Assembly: GCA_037501455.1 (NCBI GenBank)
Contig: CM074857.1
Span: 110,083,501-110,147,500, forward strand
Source of the DNA: Lantana camara
Taxonomy: Eukaryota > Streptophyta > Magnoliopsida > Lamiales > Verbenaceae
DNA: 64,000 bases
Direction of reading: 5' to 3'
The notes under the pieces were generated by a model. The model was not told the DNA's origin. It searched no databases and saw only the letters and a program-made list of their open reading frames with translations. Positions 11,651-24,669 of this stretch are shown piece by piece. Numbering within the stretch: the stretch's first letter is position 1; every line of letters begins with the position of its first letter. A program made the translations under genes and the position numbers.

Positions 11651-13911
11651 TGTTGGTTGTAACGGGTCCGAATCAGAATGACGGTATAGCGTGATATTCA
11701 AAAAATTTCGCCATAACCTCGTTATCAAAATATTTCCAAAATATTTTAATAAAGCAGGGGAATAAATCGGGCAGCATAACTCTAATATATACAGGCATCA
11801 ATAACATAATTTTAAATCATCTAACATATAATCACAATGTGCAAATATTAATTTGGGCGGCATAACGGTATTACCGTACTGCACAAATAGCTATCAATGG
11901 CACTTTTCCAGCACCTCGATATCTTCTCGTGAAACCGGCAGAGCTTCCCCGCAATATCCCCGATTAAGAAAATTGGAGTGTGGGCTCCGGCAGTATTTCG
12001 CTAAATACTTGAGAAAATATTTTTCAAGAAAAACCTTTTTTTCTAATTTCAGAAAACCCCTATTTTCTAATTAATTAAGTGGATTATATATTAATTATAT
12101 AACCACCTAATTAAGTAATTAATTAATCCTTAATTAAGGATTAATTAACTAAACAAGAGAGAGAGCCGGATGGCATTTTCAAAGCTGCCAAAATTGAAAA
12201 CCAAAGTTGTAAAAGAAATGAAAATACACAGCCACTATTTATAGGGCCAAATTAAGGGGTAAAATGGTTCATTCGAAGGAAATAGGGCTGCCGCGTGCCC
12301 TTAACCGCCGAGTTCAGCAAATCCGAGGACGCCACGTAGCAGCTCACGCCGTCACAAGGCCAACGCCGCCTGGCACACGCGGAACAGAGCCAGCACGCGC
12401 CGCCCGTGTGGCGGCTGTGCTTTTGGCGCGTGTGATGCTCACGCAGGCGTGAGCACCTGCCACGTGGCCAACCGGTTCGGTCCAACCGGACGGTTCAGTG
12501 GTCAGACCGGTTCAGGGGTGAACCGGTCGATTCAAGTTGGGCTCCAGCAACGCCACGTGTCCAAATCCCATTCGTCCACGTGTCCGGGTCGGTCAAACCA
12601 TGACCGAACCTATCCGAACCCTAACCGATGACCCGACCCGATGGCCCATTTCCACGGCCCGTTGACTTTTCAGTCAACACAATCTGGGCCGTTCTTTCTC
12701 GCTGGCATGGCACGATCCTCATCGTCCACGTGTCGAACACGCTGGCGCCCAGCTGACACGTCATCACTGCCACGTCAGCAAAAAACTTTTTTTTTTTTTT
12801 TTTTTTGAAAAATTTTATTTTCTCCAAAATAAAATTTCGGGCATTTCCAACTCTTTGGAATTTAATTTATTTTCTCAAAATAAATACCTTGTCTATTTTC
12901 AAACACTTTGAAAAATCATTTCTCTCTCTCGTTTTAATATTTTCTCTTTGATCTTCGTTGGGGCTTGCGGGGGGACCTGCAGGACTAATTAATCTTAGCT
13001 CCAAACGGGTCAATCTATTATCATCCCATAACAATAATTGATTACCGTTTAACAATATTTAATTCCACTAAATAAATATTGTTGAACTCTAAAATTAATT
13101 AAATTATTCACGAATTTCTCGATTTAGAATAATTTTGAATTTTACTCCTCTGTACAGATATCCATGAAAAATAAATCAATACTACTATCATTTATTTTTC
13201 ACTTCTAATCTTGAAATTTCTTGATTCGCCTTAAGTCCAAATCCCCTGTATGTGAAACACATTCAACATACAACTTCGGTGACTCACACACGAAGTACTT
13301 TGGCCAAAGATTTAATTTGAACTTTTTGCAAATCTATTTCAGGGATATCTTTTAACCTTCCAGCAAGGCTACAGATTCCTCGATCAATATTTCTCTCTAG
13401 CACATTTCATGCAATCACCGAACGTACAAAGTATTTTAGCCACCCGTTACCGAGACCTCACTTCTGAGTACATCACAGTGATTAACACTACATGCCTAAA
13501 GTAGAAACATTGCCAGGATTAAGAGTCTAATGCTTCCGAGATTTTATTCATTTTAGATAGCAGTATAAAATGAACGATCTCAGTGGTCCAGTTCGATGTT
13601 TCCAATCTCATTGGAAATCATCAATGTGTTATAATCAGAAGCTCCATTTCCCTGTGACGAAAGACTAATCATCTTATATAACACATTGTAGTCTTAATAA
13701 GAACATTTTCTTATCATACCGACTAGAACTTTAATGACACGTGATTCTTGGTATTCAAAGTCTTTTCCTATGAAACACATTTCATATAAAAATACCATCA
13801 CACGTCATTAATTATTAAATTTTTAAAATACTCATAACTTGCTGTAATTTCAGTTTTATTAATCAAAAATATTTACAATATAATTGGATTTTCAGGGCAT
13901 TTATCCCAACA
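11651..13911 (-). repeat. 5' LTR of copia family II
   Basis: A 2261-bp repeat of 4298-6559, carrying the promoter for the element. It is GC-rich in its middle (about 12290-12780) with many CCACGTGTC-like words and AT-rich at both ends. Confidence 0.95.
12235..12243 (-). promoter_or_regulatory. TATA box in the copia family II 5' LTR
   Basis: TATAAATAG on the minus strand, conserved at 4871-4879 in the 3' LTR. The expected transcript start is about 30 bp downstream, near 12205, and the R region would follow. Confidence 0.6.
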
Positions 13912-13916
13912 CTATT

Positions 13917-15457
13917 TTCGAAAATTAGCTTAATATTTAATGGGAATTTTCTATGTAACCGGAGAGTTTTCCGGTTCGACCTCACCAACTTATATGTTAT
14001 CCATTTTAATTAGTCTTGATTAATGCAAGTACAACTTAAATGCATTTCACACAAGCGCATAGCAGATAACATGTCCTAGCTTGATACTAACATGTGATGA
14101 TCATGGGTTCTACCTATCTTATGCGTGATATGTGGGAGCCACTCCACAATCACAAGTTCTAATATAGATGCCACATAAAACAGTTTAAATCACATAAGGG
14201 AATTGGAAATAAAAACGATGCCCTATCTATTACAATAATAGAAATCCTCTCTAACACTTCAAGAAGTCTTCACTTATGGCCTCCATCTTGTTACTTGTTG
14301 TGTGGATCCATCTTACTCCATGCGTGCATTGTCTCCAAAATGAAAGAAAAAAACCTCATCGCCTATCTCTACTCTCAAATTACAATAAAAAGAAAAAGAC
14401 ATAAAGTAATAAGCCTCAATCTTCATATTGGCCTTAGACAATTACACGGGACATACCCCGGCCTCAAAAACAGTAATATGGAAAGCCACATAATAAACAC
14501 ATAACAGTACGCACATAAGTGGGGCACCGACCCCAATTTAAATTATAAATTTAACCAATAATTTAAAATTCTCGTTTTAAGCCCTAATGACTTAAAACAC
14601 GACTTAGACGCAATTCTTGTTCAAAAGCCTTTTCTATAAAACCCAAACAACGGTAAACTAATAAAATTCCAATTAATTTCTAAAAATTAATAATTTTATT
14701 CCTTCAATATTTTCAGAAAATAAAGTACGTAATTTCCCAAAATTTAAATCGTCTTAATTTCTCAAAATCCCAATTTAAACAGTTATTTCAAAAGTAATTC
14801 AAATTTAATAAAATAAAATTTTAAAGAAAAATTAAATCGAGATTTCTAGGATCAAAAATACGAAAATCACGAAAACATGAAAACGGGCCGGAACCCCAGA
14901 ATCGTGAAGCACCGCCGCGCGGCAGCGCGCACGTTCGTGCACGGTGTACGGCAACGTGCTGGGACGCGCGTCGTGCGCACACCGCGAGCAGCAGGGTGCC
15001 CGCGAATGGTGGGGCTTGGCCGGGCGTCCCGTGCGGTTGCGGAATGAAGCGTGCGGGATGTCCCGCGTGGTTGCTGGACGCCTGTGCGAGGGCTCCTAGG
15101 TGGCTCCCGCGTGGTTGCGGGAGGTGCTTATGGGGTTGGGGTGTGCTACACATTGGCACGTCCCAATCCGCGTGTTCGTTTCGTGTTTCGTTTTCCCATC
15201 TCAAGTTTCTCCAAAACCCAATTCAATCCAAAATTAAAAAATACTATTTAACCGAATTTAAACTAAAACAGTTTTTCAAAACACAATTTAAGAAAAGAGT
15301 TTTCATAAACTTTTAGGAAAAATACAGTTTCGTATTTCAGGCTTTCTAAAAAAACTCAAGAATACTCAATTCGCATCTAAGCCTAAGAATTTCTACCAAA
15401 TTCAGAATAATTGAGACGAATCAGAAATAGGCCTTGGAAGGTGGCTCTGATACCACT
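13917..15457 (-). other. Leader of copia family I copy 1, proximal part, with primer-binding site
   Basis: Continues the leader interrupted at 4297. On the minus strand the 5' LTR is followed at 15456-15440 by AGTGGTATCAGAGCCAC, a tRNA-Met-type primer-binding site. A GC-rich block at 14880-15180 contains repeated phrases around CCCGCGTGGTTGCGGG. A 127-codon open frame there (15204-14821) has no recognisable domain and is probably chance. Confidence 0.75.
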
Positions 15458-17388
15458 TGTTGGGAAAAAGGAACAGAAACGCAACGGAAATTTAAATTTT
15501 TTCCCAAAAGATAGAATCGAATCTTGCAATTCCTATCCCCAAATTCGTAGAGATCAAGAAACTCACTTAGGCAGCAGCTTTCTTGACACGTTCTAGCCGC
15601 CCAAGAACGCTCTTCACGCGGCTTGATCCCCAAAAGCTCGTTCGAATCTTTCAAGACTTCACGATAGTAGCCCTCTAGAGAAGTAGTCCACCAACCCCGA
15701 CCACGATCCGAATAGGGAGGATGCTAGTTCTATATTTGGTGTTTAGGCTCTAGGGTTTAGTGTATAATATTTAGAGAAGGAGAAATTGTTATCATCATCC
15801 CATGGGGTTCGAACTCTATGTATAAATAGGCAAGGGGTTCGAACCCCTTTGCTTGTTGAGCAAGGGTTTCCTAAATACTTTTGGTAAGAGATTTCTTGCT
15901 TGAAGACTAAGTCTCATACTTTGACCAAAAGTCTCCTTTTGACCAACTTGTCAAGCAAGAATAATATCTAACTCTCTTAGATATTTTATTTTACTTTATT
16001 TATTAAATAATAAATAACTTGAAGACTAATAATTAATTAATTCATAATTAATTATTTATTAGACTTTATTTCTCCAAATTAGGACTTTAATATCAATTAA
16101 AAATTAAATCAAAGTCCATTAAATAATTAACACATTAATTATTTAATATATACACATATATACACGTGACTACATGTGACACCAAGGACACGTGTCATAC
16201 ACGTGTTCCACACGTGTGCTTCACACGTGTGGATCCCACCATTCTCCTAATGGTTCGATCAACTCGTTTAATCGATTCAAGCCTTAACCCACGTGACCGG
16301 GTTGTTGTGTGTAACCCTCTAGGTTCTTAATTCAATTAGCAGTGACCCTAATTAATTAGTTCCTTAATTAATTAATCAGTCCATAGATCAAATGGCCATA
16401 GTCTAGCAACAGGTGTTTGACCCCTAGCTGAATAAGAATGTCTCGATTCGACAGAACCTTTAAGTCATTGACATATGTGAGATACAATCCTTCTACGTCC
16501 CATCTCTCAATCAAGATCTAGGGCAAGGGAATAATTAGAACCCTAATAATCTTGATCTTAATGTTAAGTGCATTTCATATCCATTTGATCTCAATCCAAG
16601 AAACTCTTTTCTTGATATCTTGATCCACTGCCTTGGCCAAGGACTCCTAGATTGCATATGAATGACTTACACAATAAGAGATCAACTTGCTCATGCAAGT
16701 GTAGGTCCTTTATTGATTCTCATATACTTTCATATGCCACTTGTACAGCCCCAGCATAAGCCTTGAATCAGTTGTCTAAGGCGACACCCTTTAAAGCTTA
16801 CAGCTAAGACTACAGAGTTAGCTCATAAAGTATTAATGGAACCTCAAGTCTAAGGATCACTTAATCACATCAATAACTCATGAGATATTTCCTAATCTGG
16901 AAGTTTCTATTTCCAGATATAGAAATTTTCTTTCCCATTTAGGAATCTTCTCACATGGGATACCTCAGTGTACTTACTTAGAATAAGTAAGAACCCCAAT
17001 GTATCACGCACTTATCAACTATACACTTTGCACCCCATGAAACAAGGTGGTCCTTCTTAAGGGCGTGATCACATGAGCAAGCCTCGAATGAGTCAGGTTG
17101 ACACTCCCACTGTCTGTAGGACTCATCGGCTTGGAGTGATTTCTAATCATGACTTATGTGATATAGGGCTCGTCTCGTGAACCACTTCACCTAAATGGTT
17201 GAGTCCTATAAGTCACATTGATTAGGGGAGTTCTTATACATGCGCAGTCAAAAGTAAACACACAATCAAACAAAAGCATATAAAGAAGTGTTGCCTTAAT
17301 TCGTATTATTCAAAGGTTGTCTGTGATTTACAAAAGGAAAGTACTAAAGCTGACTATTACATCGGCTTTCAGGGCACTATTCCTAACA
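15458..17388 (-). repeat. 5' LTR of copia family I copy 1
   Basis: A 1931-bp LTR that begins TGTTAGGAATAGTGCCC on the minus strand at 17388 and ends CCCAACA at 15458, next to the primer-binding site. Homologous LTRs occur at 42936-58564 (interrupted) and 58565-60071 (truncated). It contains runs of CACGTGT words (16165-16230) and alternating AATTAATTA stretches. Confidence 0.9.
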
Positions 17389-19422
17389 ATGTGTGCCCAT
17401 ACCTCGCGGATTTTCTCGCTTTGGTCTCATTAAGGGTAACACCCAGCCTAACGCACCTTTTCTTGTAGCACTCACCGTAGGGATGGGAAGGAGGTTTCTT
17501 TTGAACACACTCCTCAAAATGTGCTATATAACGAGTCACGCATTGTGGGTTGTTTCTACCACATTGAACCTTCTTCATGGGGTCTCCAATCACAAAGGTT
17601 GGCTTACTCCCGGAGGTGACTCCCTTAGGGGCTTAGCCCATCCCCCTCGATGATCAAGGATCTAGTCTCTGTTCTAGTCCCCCGAGGCAATTCTCCCACT
17701 TCATGGAATATAACATAATGCCTCTTACTAGCCTCGCTAGTTATTTGTGGTAATTTTCCACCTCATGGAATAATATATAGTGCCGCTTATAAATAGTTTT
17801 TTTTTTCTTCTTTCTCTTCTCGTATACTTTTCCATATGTGTTTGTATACTTGTTTCACAAAATAGACACCACAAGATAACATCAACTTAATAGGATAATA
17901 TATTAAATTATCACCATCGGATCTCTTGACCATCATTACTCTCGATAGATCATCTTTCTCGCGTTCGTTCTTTCTCAATAGACCAACATTTCTAAGGATC
18001 TACATATTATTATGATCCACAGAAATTATTATCACAAGAATATCTCACTCTATAGAGATTGTCTCTCTATCGGCCAATTGTTTAAACACTTTTTTTTTTT
18101 TGATAACTCCATGACGATTATAGTAAACCCACACATTTCCTTTAAATAAAGTTCTAGCACATGAAAATTAATTCTAAGAATCGTATATTCAAAACTGGGT
18201 TCACATGAAAAGTGATAGAATAAAATTTCTTATCTCGATTTCATCACATTAACCCCGACACTTCTCTTATTTAAAAAGGTTAAAGCTGTTTTTAAAATAA
18301 GCAAATTGTGCACTTTATAACTAAATGAATTATTAAAACACATCAAATGTACCCCCACATTTCTCAACAATGGGGAATGATTATATCACCAGAATTTATT
18401 GTACCAACTTCCACGTATAGAAATAATTCATAATAACCTTGATAATTCTCATTTTCTATTAGTTCTATTTCAACAAAGAAAATTGTAGAAATAATTTATT
18501 TCACCATTACAATTTATAGTGTTATATATATAATCACATAAAATAAATTTTACTTTTCATATAAAATCTGCCCAATGCTACAAAGTATAATAAGGTGTAA
18601 CATACCTTTTCTCCTCCTAACAAAGTATGCCACAAATTGCTTCATGTTTTCCGGATAATCAGATTCAACATTATCGATCATTACAAGATTCAATACCAAT
18701 TTAAATCGGTTGCACTAATTAATAAAGTTATGAACAAAACTTCATTTTATTTCATATCCATATTATGCATATTAAACAAAAGAATAACTTCACAATCATA
18801 TACATGTCCAGCAAAAGTTAATCAGTTCTTTAGCAAAATTAGTTGTTTATAACATATAAATAAAATTAATACATAACCACACATTAGTTTCTAATTATGA
18901 TCTGATAACATTCATAACACACTTATCACTTCAACTAATAGCTAGTATCACATATTGTAGATAGGCACGATATTGTAACTACCGACACATATATGATTTC
19001 TACTTGAAATTCAGTATTTCCTAATCGAACATTGTTATTTTATTTTCCCCTTTTTTTTATTTCTAATTAGAAGAAATTGATTGTTAAAATTAGATCAAGA
19101 TAATTGGAAACACCTAGGGGCTAGGATACGCAACCCCGTAACATTGATCAAATAGCTTTTTGAAAATTTATATTGGCGTCCCGCAAGTATATTAAGTAAA
19201 GTCATTATAGTGTGAAATTTATACAACAGAATATTTGTTGCAGCATGTGAATCCTCATGTAATATTATCAATTAGAGGACTATATAAATAATATAATAAG
19301 AACCAAATCAGCTCAATTAAATAACCAACTAATAATTATAATACCCCACATGAAATGTGTCAATGTAACTTCTCAAAACCAATCAACTTATAAATAAGTA
19401 GGATGACCACATTTGTAACACA
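17389..19422. other. AT-rich intergenic stretch, no gene recognised
   Basis: At 17690-17800 a phrase containing CATGGAATA is duplicated about 60 bp apart. A 74-codon minus frame (17593-17369) is cysteine-bearing, but its last codons enter the LTR next door, so it is probably not a gene. The rest (18000-19420) is AT-rich with no open frame over 75 codons, no terminal repeats and no RNA gene that I could see. Confidence 0.5.
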
Positions 19423-19427
19423 TTTTA

Positions 19428-22400
19428 TGTCGCACCGCGCACAATAGGTCACCATATCCCCCGCACCAAGGTCCAGTCCACATATGAAATGGAAGTTCGT
19501 ACATGAACCAAACAGTAGCAAATGAAAAACCGACAGACTCACACCTAGGCTAGGCGGAACGTAGACCCTGAACTTCACAAAACATCCAACATAAATGCGG
19601 AAGCATAAATCATGCCATACAAAAATCCAAAACAAAATAAGCAAGTGATGGGTTCAACTAGCATAGATCCCTAATCCCGGATATCAAATCAAAACATAAA
19701 TCATAAATATAAACGGGTCCAAACTATCCCTAGAAGTCTGTCCCAAAATCCATAACATAATTCAAATAATTCATGCTTATACATATCCGTACATACGATC
19801 ATAATACATAACTAAAAACCAAATTCAAAATGCAAGTGCGGAGACCCAACTTATACAAGACTCGACTCCAAGGACAGGCTCACTCAGCCTAGCTCGGACT
19901 CCAAAGCCAAAACATGCAAAGATAAAAACATAGGGAGGGGAGAGGTCAGTCCAAAGACTGACTGAGGGGATACCCACACACACCTACATATATGTAGAGC
20001 ACAGCATGTTCAAAATTAAATGTTCGTGAATCCGGGATTAGGTTTTGCATGCCAAAACATTCGCCCGTGATAATAGATATATAGGGTGACTTATCAAAAC
20101 ATAACAAACAAAACTTAACTTATACATATATCATGGCGTATGTTCAAATTCAAGCAGACTTAGCAAGCATATCAAAGCATGTTTTATTAGGCTAATAATA
20201 TTCCAAAATTTATCTTAATTTATGAATCTACTCCGTTTCACGAACTTAGACAAACAGACCGAACGCTCGACGGGTACGAGCTCAAACTCCAACCAACTCC
20301 TCAGTTCAAAATCATACTAAGTTCAAGCAGAATCAAAATTAGACAGTGATGGAAGGGGTAGCTATCCTAACCATCTAACAGGTGAGGGGAGTGCTCAATG
20401 TTTCTCCAACCCTCAGGACTCCATCCCCCAACCAAACCTCCTGGTGGGTTCCGGTACATCCTTTCAGACAGATGGAGACTGCACTTGGGAGTAACCCGAC
20501 GGCCCGATGCCGTCTCGGGGCTCCTTTGCACAAATCTCTGGGGGCCATCAAAGTTCAAAGTTCAAACCCGCTATTGACAGACAGACAGACATAACTCATG
20601 CATATCGTACTTATCATATCGTACGTACATACCACACACATACTTACCTCAAAATCACATCAAAATCAAAACTAAGCATACATAGGCTCATACATAGCGT
20701 TCATAATTTCAAACATATGACGAAACCATCAAAATACATACCTTGTACATATTTATATATACATAAGGCTTATAAGTCGCATGCAATTGAAAACGGGCAC
20801 ATTTCATTAGGGTCTAACTATATCCTAACCTCACCTTACACCGAAGAAGCTAAAACACGACGAATGATCTACCCCGGAATCAACTTAGCCGACAAAACAC
20901 CACCCCGGGTGCACCTGAACAAACTGAAGACAAAGCACAAGACTTAGACTCGAGAATGAACCACATAGATGCACGACGTATGCATAAGTGCTTAAGAGAT
21001 ACAAACACGTAGACAAAGCTCATATTCATATCAATTTCATGCAAGAGAAGCCATTAAATAGCTTAACATATTCAATCATATTCCTAAAACACGTTAAGGA
21101 ACGTTCATGTGCTCAATTAATGCATAATACAACATTTAGACACTTAACAAGGTGCACATATGATTCGTTCAAACAATTCACATCACTCAAGCATCGTAAA
21201 ATGCATATAAGAACAAATACATACACATACACATGATATAACAAGTTAGGAACAAGTTTGGAGGTGAAAAAGTGCAAGAAAAGTGGAAGAAAAACATAAG
21301 AAATGGTTCCGAGCAAAAACGGGCAAAAGCTAGAAATTTTCTGAAACTGACAAGTTGTAGGAAAATGATCATAACTTGAGTTTGAGAAATGGGAATTTAG
21401 TTTTGTTTCTTAGAAGTGAAACTAGACACATAGATCATTCCAATCGTATATGGCTCGAATTATGGTTCAAAGCGAGGCGAAAATGCCGTAGGTTTGAAGT
21501 TGAACGAAAGCAGTTTTTTGGCAAAGTGGCGACACAAAAATGAAACAGTTATATCTCACAATCCACAACGAATTTTGAGGTGATTTTAATTGGAGAATGT
21601 GCTACACTCAAAAAGGTTTCTACAATTAAAAATTTAGCCAAATCTAAGCACTTATGAGCTCGTGGCGGCCGTGACAAAATTGCATTGAAAACCAGTCGCA
21701 ACCGCGAACCAAATCTCTTAACTCCTTTAAAAAGAGGTTGCGGGCGTGACCATTTTTACACATAATTCGGTCGCGGGCACGACCGAGCTCGTAGCAGCAC
21801 AACCATGGAGGCTGATACGTACTGGAGAGGTTCCAACCTCCCCAAAATCGAACCCACACCACACGAAAAGGCACAAATCAACATATAACATCAAATAGCA
21901 TACGTAGAACACATTCGAGCACAAATCGAAAACACGAAAACCCTTATTATTCATCATCTCCCCAAATAAGCACATAAGCACTAAATCACGCCACGAAATG
22001 TACGTAGAATCAAAGCACGTAACGAGAGGAATACAATGGTTACCTTGGATCGTTGATCGGATGAACGGGGACGGGGTTCTTAAGCTCAAAGGGTTTGGCT
22101 TGGGGCTTTCTTCTTTTTCTTCTTCTCTTCTCTTCCTTGTATCTAACGTGGAAAGGGGGAGGGAAGGTTGATATTTCAGCTCTTTTTAGAGCTAAAATGG
22201 GTAGGGTCAAGTGAAAACGGGTCGGGTCAAAAAGTCCGGTCCGGTCCTTTCGGATCGGATTTTAAAACGGTAGGGGTATCAATCGAGCTCAGAAAAAAAT
22301 ACAAGGTTAATTTTATTGGATCCGAATCATCGAAATGAATCCAATGGTAAGGTTAGAATTGGAATCCAAATTCTCAAGCTCAAGATAGCCGAAAAGGCTC

Positions 22401-22610
22401 CAAAACACCCTAATTTCAATTAGGTCCCTAAATTCTCAAATATTGGGCATTCGAGCCCAAACATATTTAATTAAATTCTGAAGTGCATATAACTTAAAAT
22501 AAATTCATGTTGACACATAGTACATGCGATAGCACATACAATTCACAAAATAAGGAATTAAACTCTCTCGTGACATATTATCCGGGTTGCCGAAAAGTCG
22601 GGGTGTTACA
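19428..22610 (-). repeat. Solo LTR of a long-LTR element, probably Ty3/gypsy
   Basis: Begins TGTCGCACC and ends GGTGTTACA in the plus reading. It is flanked by TTTTA on both sides (19423-19427 and 22611-22615), so it is a 3183-bp solo LTR left by LTR-LTR recombination. The minus orientation is inferred from the related LTR at 25356-30473, which has a gag remnant beside it. Shared landmarks include CCAACCAAACCTCCTGGTGG near 20430 and 26400. It contains GC-rich dyad motifs at 21660-21800. Confidence 0.8.
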
Positions 22611-22615
22611 TTTTA

Positions 22616-23730
22616 CATTTAGGGGATGTCAGTAAAACCTATTAATACCATATTAGCCATAATATGCATGTGTTTTAGCACTAATTTCTCTTTAAAGGAC
22701 CACAAAGACTATTGAAATTTAAAAATATTTCGAACACTAATATCAAATTTTAATACCAACATCATTCTAAATTCTAGTAGCAATTTTATAATACCAAGCA
22801 ATCTAGTGTTTTGGAGCCAATAGAAAAGATTTTGCACTACTAATAGGAGCGTTTAATACAGTTTATCTCTCAACTTTAATATTCATTATATGACAAAATC
22901 TTGTACCATTTTGAAATTTTTAAATTCTCCTATTAAGCTAAATGGACCTTTGCATAACTGATAACAAGACAATTCAATGCTAATTAAATAAGATATAACT
23001 TATCTTAATGCATTCTTTGAAGTAATGGAAAACGTCAAATTATAGCTGATCGAAGTCCAATAAATATTACGGAGTAAACCCAAATTCCATATTAATTTTC
23101 ATTTAATTTTATAACTCCTCAAAATGCATTAGAGCATCAAATAATACCTGTAACTTATGAAAATTTATATTCACAACTCATAAAACAAGTACACTCAATT
23201 AGCAATAATTTTGGGTAATATCAAGAATATATATATGTATAGTTGCCTCCTAAACACACTGATGATTTCTAACAATATATTCAAATTCCCTTAACATGCA
23301 TATTATTTGATGAATTAACCTAACACACTTTGATGCCGTGGTCTATAAAATAGGAATACCAAATGCAATATTTTCATTTTCCTTTCCAGTTATTAAAATG
23401 CAACAAGAAAGATTGAAACAAAGACCAGTCACGTCATATAATGCATATCATATTTACTAATGAGTTTCACCAATCAAATATTTTAAATTTAGATATTTGA
23501 TCGTACCTTTGCAAATATGAGATTAGAGATAGTTTATCATACCAATTGGGTTCCAACTCAAATTTCGAACAATCAAATCAGCTTGTTCAACTCCAGCTTC
23601 AATTTGTTCAACTCTTGCCATTCTCAGATGTTTGTTCATAGGACCAAACATTCAGTTAGAGATATAATAAAATTACAATATATTAATACATCTCAAACAC
23701 ATATCACAATCATGTCTTTAGATTTTCTCA
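22616..23730. other. AT-rich intergenic stretch, nothing recognised
   Basis: AT-rich sequence without an open frame of note except an 83-codon plus frame (23517-23768) that runs into the neighbouring inverted-repeat element and has no recognisable domain. No terminal repeats or RNA genes were found by eye. Confidence 0.5.
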
Positions 23731-23739
23731 TTATTCTGC

Positions 23740-24026
23740 CGGGGAATTCCCGAAAACTCCCCAAATGATAAGCCCAATTCCTTTTAGCTCCCCATTTTCA
23801 AAAATGATGTATTAAAACTCAAGAATCGCGTATCTAAAACCTCAAATGATGTATTTGAAATACAAGGAAAAAATCATGTATCTAAATCCCAGAATCTTGT
23901 ATCCAAATCCCAGAATTGCGTATCTAAATCCTAGAATCTCGTATCTAAAACCCCAAATGATGTATTTGAAAATGGGGAGCTAAAAGGAAGTTTTCAAACC
24001 CATGGGGAGTTTTAAGGAATTGCCCC
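23740..24026. mobile_element. MITE of 287 bp with internal phrase repeats
   Basis: The ends are inverted repeats: GGGGAATTCCCGAAAACTCC on the left pairs imperfectly with the right end GGGGAGTTTTAAGGAATTGC. It is flanked by TTATTCTGC on both sides (23731-23739 and 24027-24035), a 9-bp (or 8-bp) TSD, fitting Mutator-like or hAT-like origin. The interior repeats a phrase like CGTATCTAAATCCCAGAAT four to six times. No coding capacity. Confidence 0.75.
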
Positions 24027-24035
24027 TTATTCTGC

Positions 24036-24669
24036 AAGCTATTATTTAGCATATAATAAACGATTTGAATTTTAAAGGAATTAAACTTGGTGCCTGAATC
24101 TTTAAGGACCTTAAGGACTAATTTTTTACCCAAACACATTATATAATCAAACAATTTAACACATTAAGATAATCAATCAATTTAACATAGACCCAATCAC
24201 GATCTTAAATTGTTGTGGAAATTGAGCAAATTTTCTCATGATTAAATAATACACAAATAAATTATTAATAATAATAGCTAGAAGAATAATTAAAGAACGC
24301 TTGGTCTGTAGGAGTCACGCCACTTGACGTTGTCCTAAGATCGTGATGGCCTCCCCTCCGTGCGGGTATTGTCGGCTCACCACCATCCCAAGATAAAACC
24401 CAAAAGGCCATAACCGTCGTTTTCTATTGTGAGCACGATCACAAGGAAACTATGGAACGAAACCTTATCACGTTGCCCAAAACTATAGTATATGAAAATA
24501 GATATATAGTGATATATGTAATGCTTGTGTGACTTAGTCTAGACCCCTAGGACCCTATTTATAGTGTTGGAATGCAAACTTAAGACAATCAAAACCAAAT
24601 AAATGACATTGTGGGAGTTACACAAATTAATTTGTAGGTTATGATTTTTAAGTTTTAAAACTTTTCAAA
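24036..24669 (-). other. Possible fragment of another LTR or promoter region
   Basis: On the minus strand, TATAAATAGG near 24560 is followed by a moderately GC-rich stretch down to about 24300, then AT-rich sequence. This resembles the U3-R-U5 layout of an LTR, but no partner repeat, TG..CA termini or TSD was found here. The boundary with the gag remnant near 24670 looks like a rearrangement or deletion joint. Confidence 0.3.

Larger units (their letters stand above)
4298..13911 (-). mobile_element. Complete Ty1/copia element, family II, nested in the family I leader
   Basis: A 9614-bp element bounded by two LTRs of 2262 and 2261 bp that start TGTTGG and end CCCAACA in the plus reading. The TSD CTATT flanks it exactly (4293-4297 and 13912-13916), proving insertion into the leader of family I. 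On the minus strand the order is 5' LTR, tRNA-Met-type primer-binding site, about 1.1-kb leader, gag-protease-integrase-RT-RNase H, polypurine tract and 3' LTR. The integrase-before-RT order defines Ty1/copia. Two nonsense codons make it non-autonomous as read. Confidence 0.95.
1..17388 (-). mobile_element. Ty1/copia family I element, copy 1 (3' end off window, split by a nested element)
   Basis: Reconstructed from the right end: a 5' LTR (15458-17388), a primer-binding site next to it, a long leader (15457-13917, continuing at 4297-3683 on the other side of a nested copia element) and a decayed gag-pol frame (3682 to the window edge). The same family recurs at 58565-64000, where gag begins with the same residues (MATKNPLVSIL). 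The 3' LTR and the left copy of its TSD lie outside the window; the candidate right TSD is ATGTG at 17389-17393. Coding parts carry stops, frameshifts and small deletions, so the copy is old and not autonomous. Confidence 0.85.

Noticed and set aside
14821..15204. 127-codon GC-rich minus frame
   Set aside because: Located in the untranslated copia leader, composed of repeat phrases, with no domain or family support.
16165..16230. CACGTGT-rich cluster taken as a G-box enhancer
   Set aside because: The words repeat as part of a low-complexity stretch of the LTR. Regulatory use is possible but not shown.
17369..17593. Cysteine-bearing 74-codon frame resembling a secreted peptide
   Set aside because: Its last codons run into the copia LTR, it has no signal peptide and no known cysteine spacing that I recognise.
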